Origin: Ignavibacteriales bacterium
Lineage (GTDB): Bacteria > Bacteroidota > Ignavibacteria > Ignavibacteriales > Ignavibacteriaceae
NCBI GenBank assembly: GCA_016707285.1
Contig: JADJIA010000001.1
Location: forward strand, 558,001 to 622,000
DNA: 64,000 nucleotides
Direction: 5' to 3'
In this document: positions 61,306-64,000 of the stretch, one piece after another
How positions within the stretch are numbered: position 1 is the first letter of the stretch
How the letters are laid out: each line of letters opens with the position of its first letter
Made by a program: the position numbers and the translations under genes
The notes under the pieces: generated by a model
What the model saw: the letters and a program-made list of their open reading frames with translations, nothing else
Databases searched by the model: none
Told to the model about the DNA's origin: nothing

Positions 61306-64000
61306 ATGTCAACCCTTACCAATCAGCAGAAATTAGCTTCAGCACTCGATAATCATATTCTCGTAACCGCAAATGCGGGCTCAGGCAAAACCAGAGTACT
61401 TGCCGGTAGATTTGTTGATGCTCTCATTAATGAAAATGTGAAAGTTAACGACCTTGCCGCCATTACTTTCACCGATAAAGCTGCCTCTGAATTGTATGCT
61501 AAAATACGCACTGAACTCACTTCCTTGTATGCCGCAACCGAAGATATCGCCCTAAAAAATCGAATAAACAATCTGATCAAAGACCTGATTAACTCAAATA
61601 TCTCAACAATTCATTCTTTTTGTTCCGGGATACTAAAGGAATATGCAGTAGAGGCAGGGATTGATCCCGGGTTCACACTTGTGGATAAGAGAGCGGCCGA
61701 AAACCTGTTAAACGATTCTATTGATAAGGTAATAAATGATTCACTTGCCGATCCGGAGTTAAATCCTGTGATTAAAAGAGTGATCAGACTTTTTAAGGGG
61801 ACAGACAATTTTAAAAGAGCACAGGCAGAAATGATTCGAAACCGGAAAAGGATGATGACATGGCTAAATAATTTTAATGAGAATCCTGATTCCGATACTA
61901 TATATAAATTCAGTCTGGAAAAAATTGAAGAATTTATTTCAATCCTCATCCCTACACTCGATTTTCAGATTTCCAAACTTGCAGAGTTAAACAATTATAT
62001 TCTTGAACAGTCAGGTTCGCCAATCGCTGAGAAAGGTCGATTATATCTTGATAATTACCATTCTGCGACAGGTTTCCTCGAAAAATTTACTCATCTCTCC
62101 AACTTTATTCATTCTATAAATTCAAAATCGAGTAAGGGAATCCTGTTGCGTTCCCAGCAGTATCTTACTTCTAAAATATCAAAATCTCTTTCTGCTGAAG
62201 TTGAATCCGAATATAGAGAAATAAATGAAAATCTGACCGGACTTTTCTTTTCTATCAATGAATTTGATCTCAATTTTGAAAATAACCTGCTTGTTCGATC
62301 CTCCGAATACTCTCAATTGCTATGCGAAACCTATAAATTGGTTGCAGATGAATTTAACAAAGCCAAACAGAGAATTAATTGTATCGATTTTGAAGATATG
62401 TTAATCTTAACCGCCGGGCTTCTGACTAAAGAAACTATCAGAAAAAATGTAACAGGGAAGTTTAAATACATCATGATTGATGAATATCAGGATACCAACG
62501 ATTTACAGTTTGCAATTTTTCTCCCAATTTTGGGGGATTTGGCGGCAGGAAACCTCTATGTTGTCGGCGATAAAAAACAAAGCATTTATGGATTCCGCGA
62601 TGCTGACTTAAATGTGTTTAATAAAACTGCTAAAAAGATAGCAGATAACTCCGGCAATTCTGTTATTTTGGAACATACATTCCGACTCTCAAAGGAGTTA
62701 ACTGCATTTGTAAACACGATTTTCCCTTCCATTTTTTCAACATACAATCCAATTTTTGACGGTTCGGAAGAACAATTTACAAAAAAACGACTCCTGACAA
62801 GTGCAGTTGACTATGAGGATACAACTTTTTTTGACATCAATAAAAAGTATCAAAAAAGTGAAATATCCTTTTTGATAAATCGAGAGACGGGCACCACTAA
62901 AAATAAATCTGATGGCGAAGTTATCGAAGTAAAATCACCGTTATCCCCTGATGAGAAAGAGGCAAAACTGTTGGTTTCTCACCTTCACAACCATTTTCGA
63001 GATATCTGTGAAATAAACAACGAGGGTGAAGAGAAACTTACAGTTGCTATTTTAACACGAAAAAGGGACGATTTTGTTTTCCTCGAAAAAGTCCTTTCTG
63101 ATGCAAATATTCCTTATGAACTTATGGGGGGTAAAAGATTTTATCAACATCAGGTTGTGCAGGACATCTCATTGATTTTCCGTTTTATCACTGATCCAGA
63201 AGATGACTTTACACTTTATTCTCTCCTCAGATCTCCATTTTTCTCACTTTCTGATGAAGACCTGATAACAATTTCTCAGCTGCCGGGCACAACTGTTTTC
63301 TCCAGACTTGGAGTTATTGCAAATGATCAAGCGAACCGTTTTTCTACAACATATAAGCTTTTAATACATTTGAAAAGCATTTCACTGGAATCCAAACCTT
63401 ATGCGATAATTGATTTTATGTTGAGTAAAACTCCCTACCTTGCCGTAATTCAAAATCGCCCGAATGGAAGACAATATCTCGCAAATATTCGTAAAATTTT
63501 GTCCCAGGCAATTGAATTTGAAGAATCCACTTTTAACTCTGTCTTCGACTACAATGAGTATCTCTCAGGTTTGATCTCAATCGAAGAGGATGAAACTCAG
63601 GCACCACTTGCCCTCGACGAAAAGAGCGTTAAAATAATGACGATCCACCAGTCGAAAGGTCTGGAGTTTACCACCGTTTATATTTTTGCCGCCGGAGACC
63701 CTGCTTTTTCAACCGCAACTCAAAATGAAAATACGCTTTCTGTTAACAAAGAACTTGGTTTGATATTTAAAGTACCTGAAACAGAAGACATTTTTTATAA
63801 AAGTAAAGAGAGTTTACATTTTCGACTTGCCGAGTATTGGAGGAAACAAGTTTCAATTGAAGAGGCAAAACGGGTTCTCTATGTTGCAATTACAAGAGCG
63901 GCAAACAATCTTATTATTTGTGGAACTGTCACAGACGATAAACCCCGAAAAAAATCTTTCCTTGAGATGTTATTTCAATCTCTAAATCTGGATCTGATTC
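61306..64000 (+). CDS. AddA/UvrD-type ATP-dependent helicase (partial, runs off the window)
   Basis: The reading frame from the ATG at 61306 (after GAGGACCAAGGA) stays open to the window end, about 898 codons. It shows superfamily 1A helicase motifs: motif Q/I TNQQKLASALDNH and TANAGSGKTR (Walker A, residues 24-29), ITFTDKAASELYAKIR, STIHSFCSGILKEYA, motif II YIMIDEYQDTNDLQF (Asp392-Glu393), VVGDKKQSIYGFRDADLNVF, VKIMTIHQSKGLEFTTVYIF and motif VI RVLYVAITRAANNLIICG. The layout and the spacing of IHSFC after motif Ia are closer to AddA than to UvrD/PcrA. AddA works with AddB in recombinational repair; addB would be expected elsewhere, or just outside the window. A C-terminal nuclease domain, if present, is beyond the end. 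Confidence 0.88.
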   Translation, partial: MSTLTNQQKLASALDNHILVTANAGSGKTRVLAGRFVDALINENVKVNDLAAITFTDKAASELYAKIRTELTSLYAATEDIALKNRINNLIKDLINSNISTIHSFCSGILKEYAVEAGIDPGFTLVDKRAAENLLNDSIDKVINDSLADPELNPVIKRVIRLFKGTDNFKRAQAEMIRNRKRMMTWLNNFNENPDSDTIYKFSLEKIEEFISILIPTLDFQISKLAELNNYILEQSGSPIAEKGRLYLDNYHSATGFLEKFTHLSNFIHSINSKSSKGILLRSQQYLTSKISKSLSAEVESEYREINENLTGLFFSINEFDLNFENNLLVRSSEYSQLLCETYKLVADEFNKAKQRINCIDFEDMLILTAGLLTKETIRKNVTGKFKYIMIDEYQDTNDLQFAIFLPILGDLAAGNLYVVGDKKQSIYGFRDADLNVFNKTAKKIADNSGNSVILEHTFRLSKELTAFVNTIFPSIFSTYNPIFDGSEEQFTKKRLLTSAVDYEDTTFFDINKKYQKSEISFLINRETGTTKNKSDGEVIEVKSPLSPDEKEAKLLVSHLHNHFRDICEINNEGEEKLTVAILTRKRDDFVFLEKVLSDANIPYELMGGKRFYQHQVVQDISLIFRFITDPEDDFTLYSLLRSPFFSLSDEDLITISQLPGTTVFSRLGVIANDQANRFSTTYKLLIHLKSISLESKPYAIIDFMLSKTPYLAVIQNRPNGRQYLANIRKILSQAIEFEESTFNSVFDYNEYLSGLISIEEDETQAPLALDEKSVKIMTIHQSKGLEFTTVYIFAAGDPAFSTATQNENTLSVNKELGLIFKVPETEDIFYKSKESLHFRLAEYWRKQVSIEEAKRVLYVAITRAANNLIICGTVTDDKPRKKSFLEMLFQSLNLDLI

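Noticed and set aside
1..64000. CRISPR arrays, tRNA or rRNA genes, prophage or insertion sequences
   Set aside because: No regularly spaced repeats, cloverleaf-like stretches, rRNA-like sequence, transposase or phage structural genes were seen in any gap or frame.

Overview
The window looks like chromosome of a member of the Ignavibacteria (Chlorobi/Bacteroidota side of the FCB group). The evidence is an AT-rich genome, a secreted subtilase ending in a type IX secretion (T9SS) sorting domain with the YPNPFNPST signature, GldL/GldM-like proteins, a DUF4783 protein, and several promoters of the Bacteroidota form (TTTG or TTG, about 20 nt, then TAnnTTTG). No rRNA, tRNA, CRISPR array, prophage or insertion sequence was seen. 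This is a core chromosomal region with some lineage-specific envelope genes.

Layout. 1-3.1 kb: an ABC-2 permease with the tail of its ATPase, a LolA-like protein, an intergenic repeat cluster, and a WY-rich secreted protein behind a good sigma-54-like promoter. 3.2-7.9 kb: a thioredoxin-like protein, a flavodoxin-reductase-type oxidoreductase, an MFS transporter, NusB and a YdcF-like protein. 7.9-16.6 kb (minus strand): a probable operon of NAD(P)HX repair enzyme, VanZ-like, TonB-like, TolC, RND adaptor and RND pump. 16.6-24.3 kb (minus): complex I genes nuoJ-K-L-M, an NhaD-type Na+/H+ antiporter, a 120-aa orphan, and nuoN with an apparent frameshift. 24.6-30.1 kb (plus): hrcA-grpE-dnaJ-comEA-like-orf-orf-rsmD.

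30-39.6 kb: a PabA/TrpG glutaminase, a TPR protein, a frameshifted WD40 protein, glycyl-tRNA synthetase, an NtrB/NtrC-type two-component pair and an MBL-fold hydrolase. 39.7-48 kb (minus): the most interesting region. A GldL-like protein is followed by a short GldM-like membrane protein, a separate secreted protein that may supply the rest of GldM, and two tandem copies of a pair of outer-membrane barrel proteins (A1-B1-A2-B2). GldK and GldN are not seen. This may be a proton-driven envelope machine related to, but distinct from, the T9SS/gliding motor. 48.2-52.9 kb: a DUF2254-like membrane protein and the T9SS-exported subtilase. 53-56 kb: pyrR-pyrB-pyrC behind a leader with an intrinsic terminator (attenuator). 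56-61.2 kb: an FnIII lipoprotein behind a second sigma-54-like promoter, a DUF4783 protein and a large NtrY-like kinase. 61.3 kb to the end: an AddA/UvrD-type helicase running off the window.

Two genes (nuoN and the WD40 gene) are each broken by what looks like one missing base in a short homopolymer. hrcA and the PAS kinase lack a good canonical start. Some sequence or assembly error, or recent mutation, is therefore possible. All functional names rest on reading the translated sequences; no database search was run.
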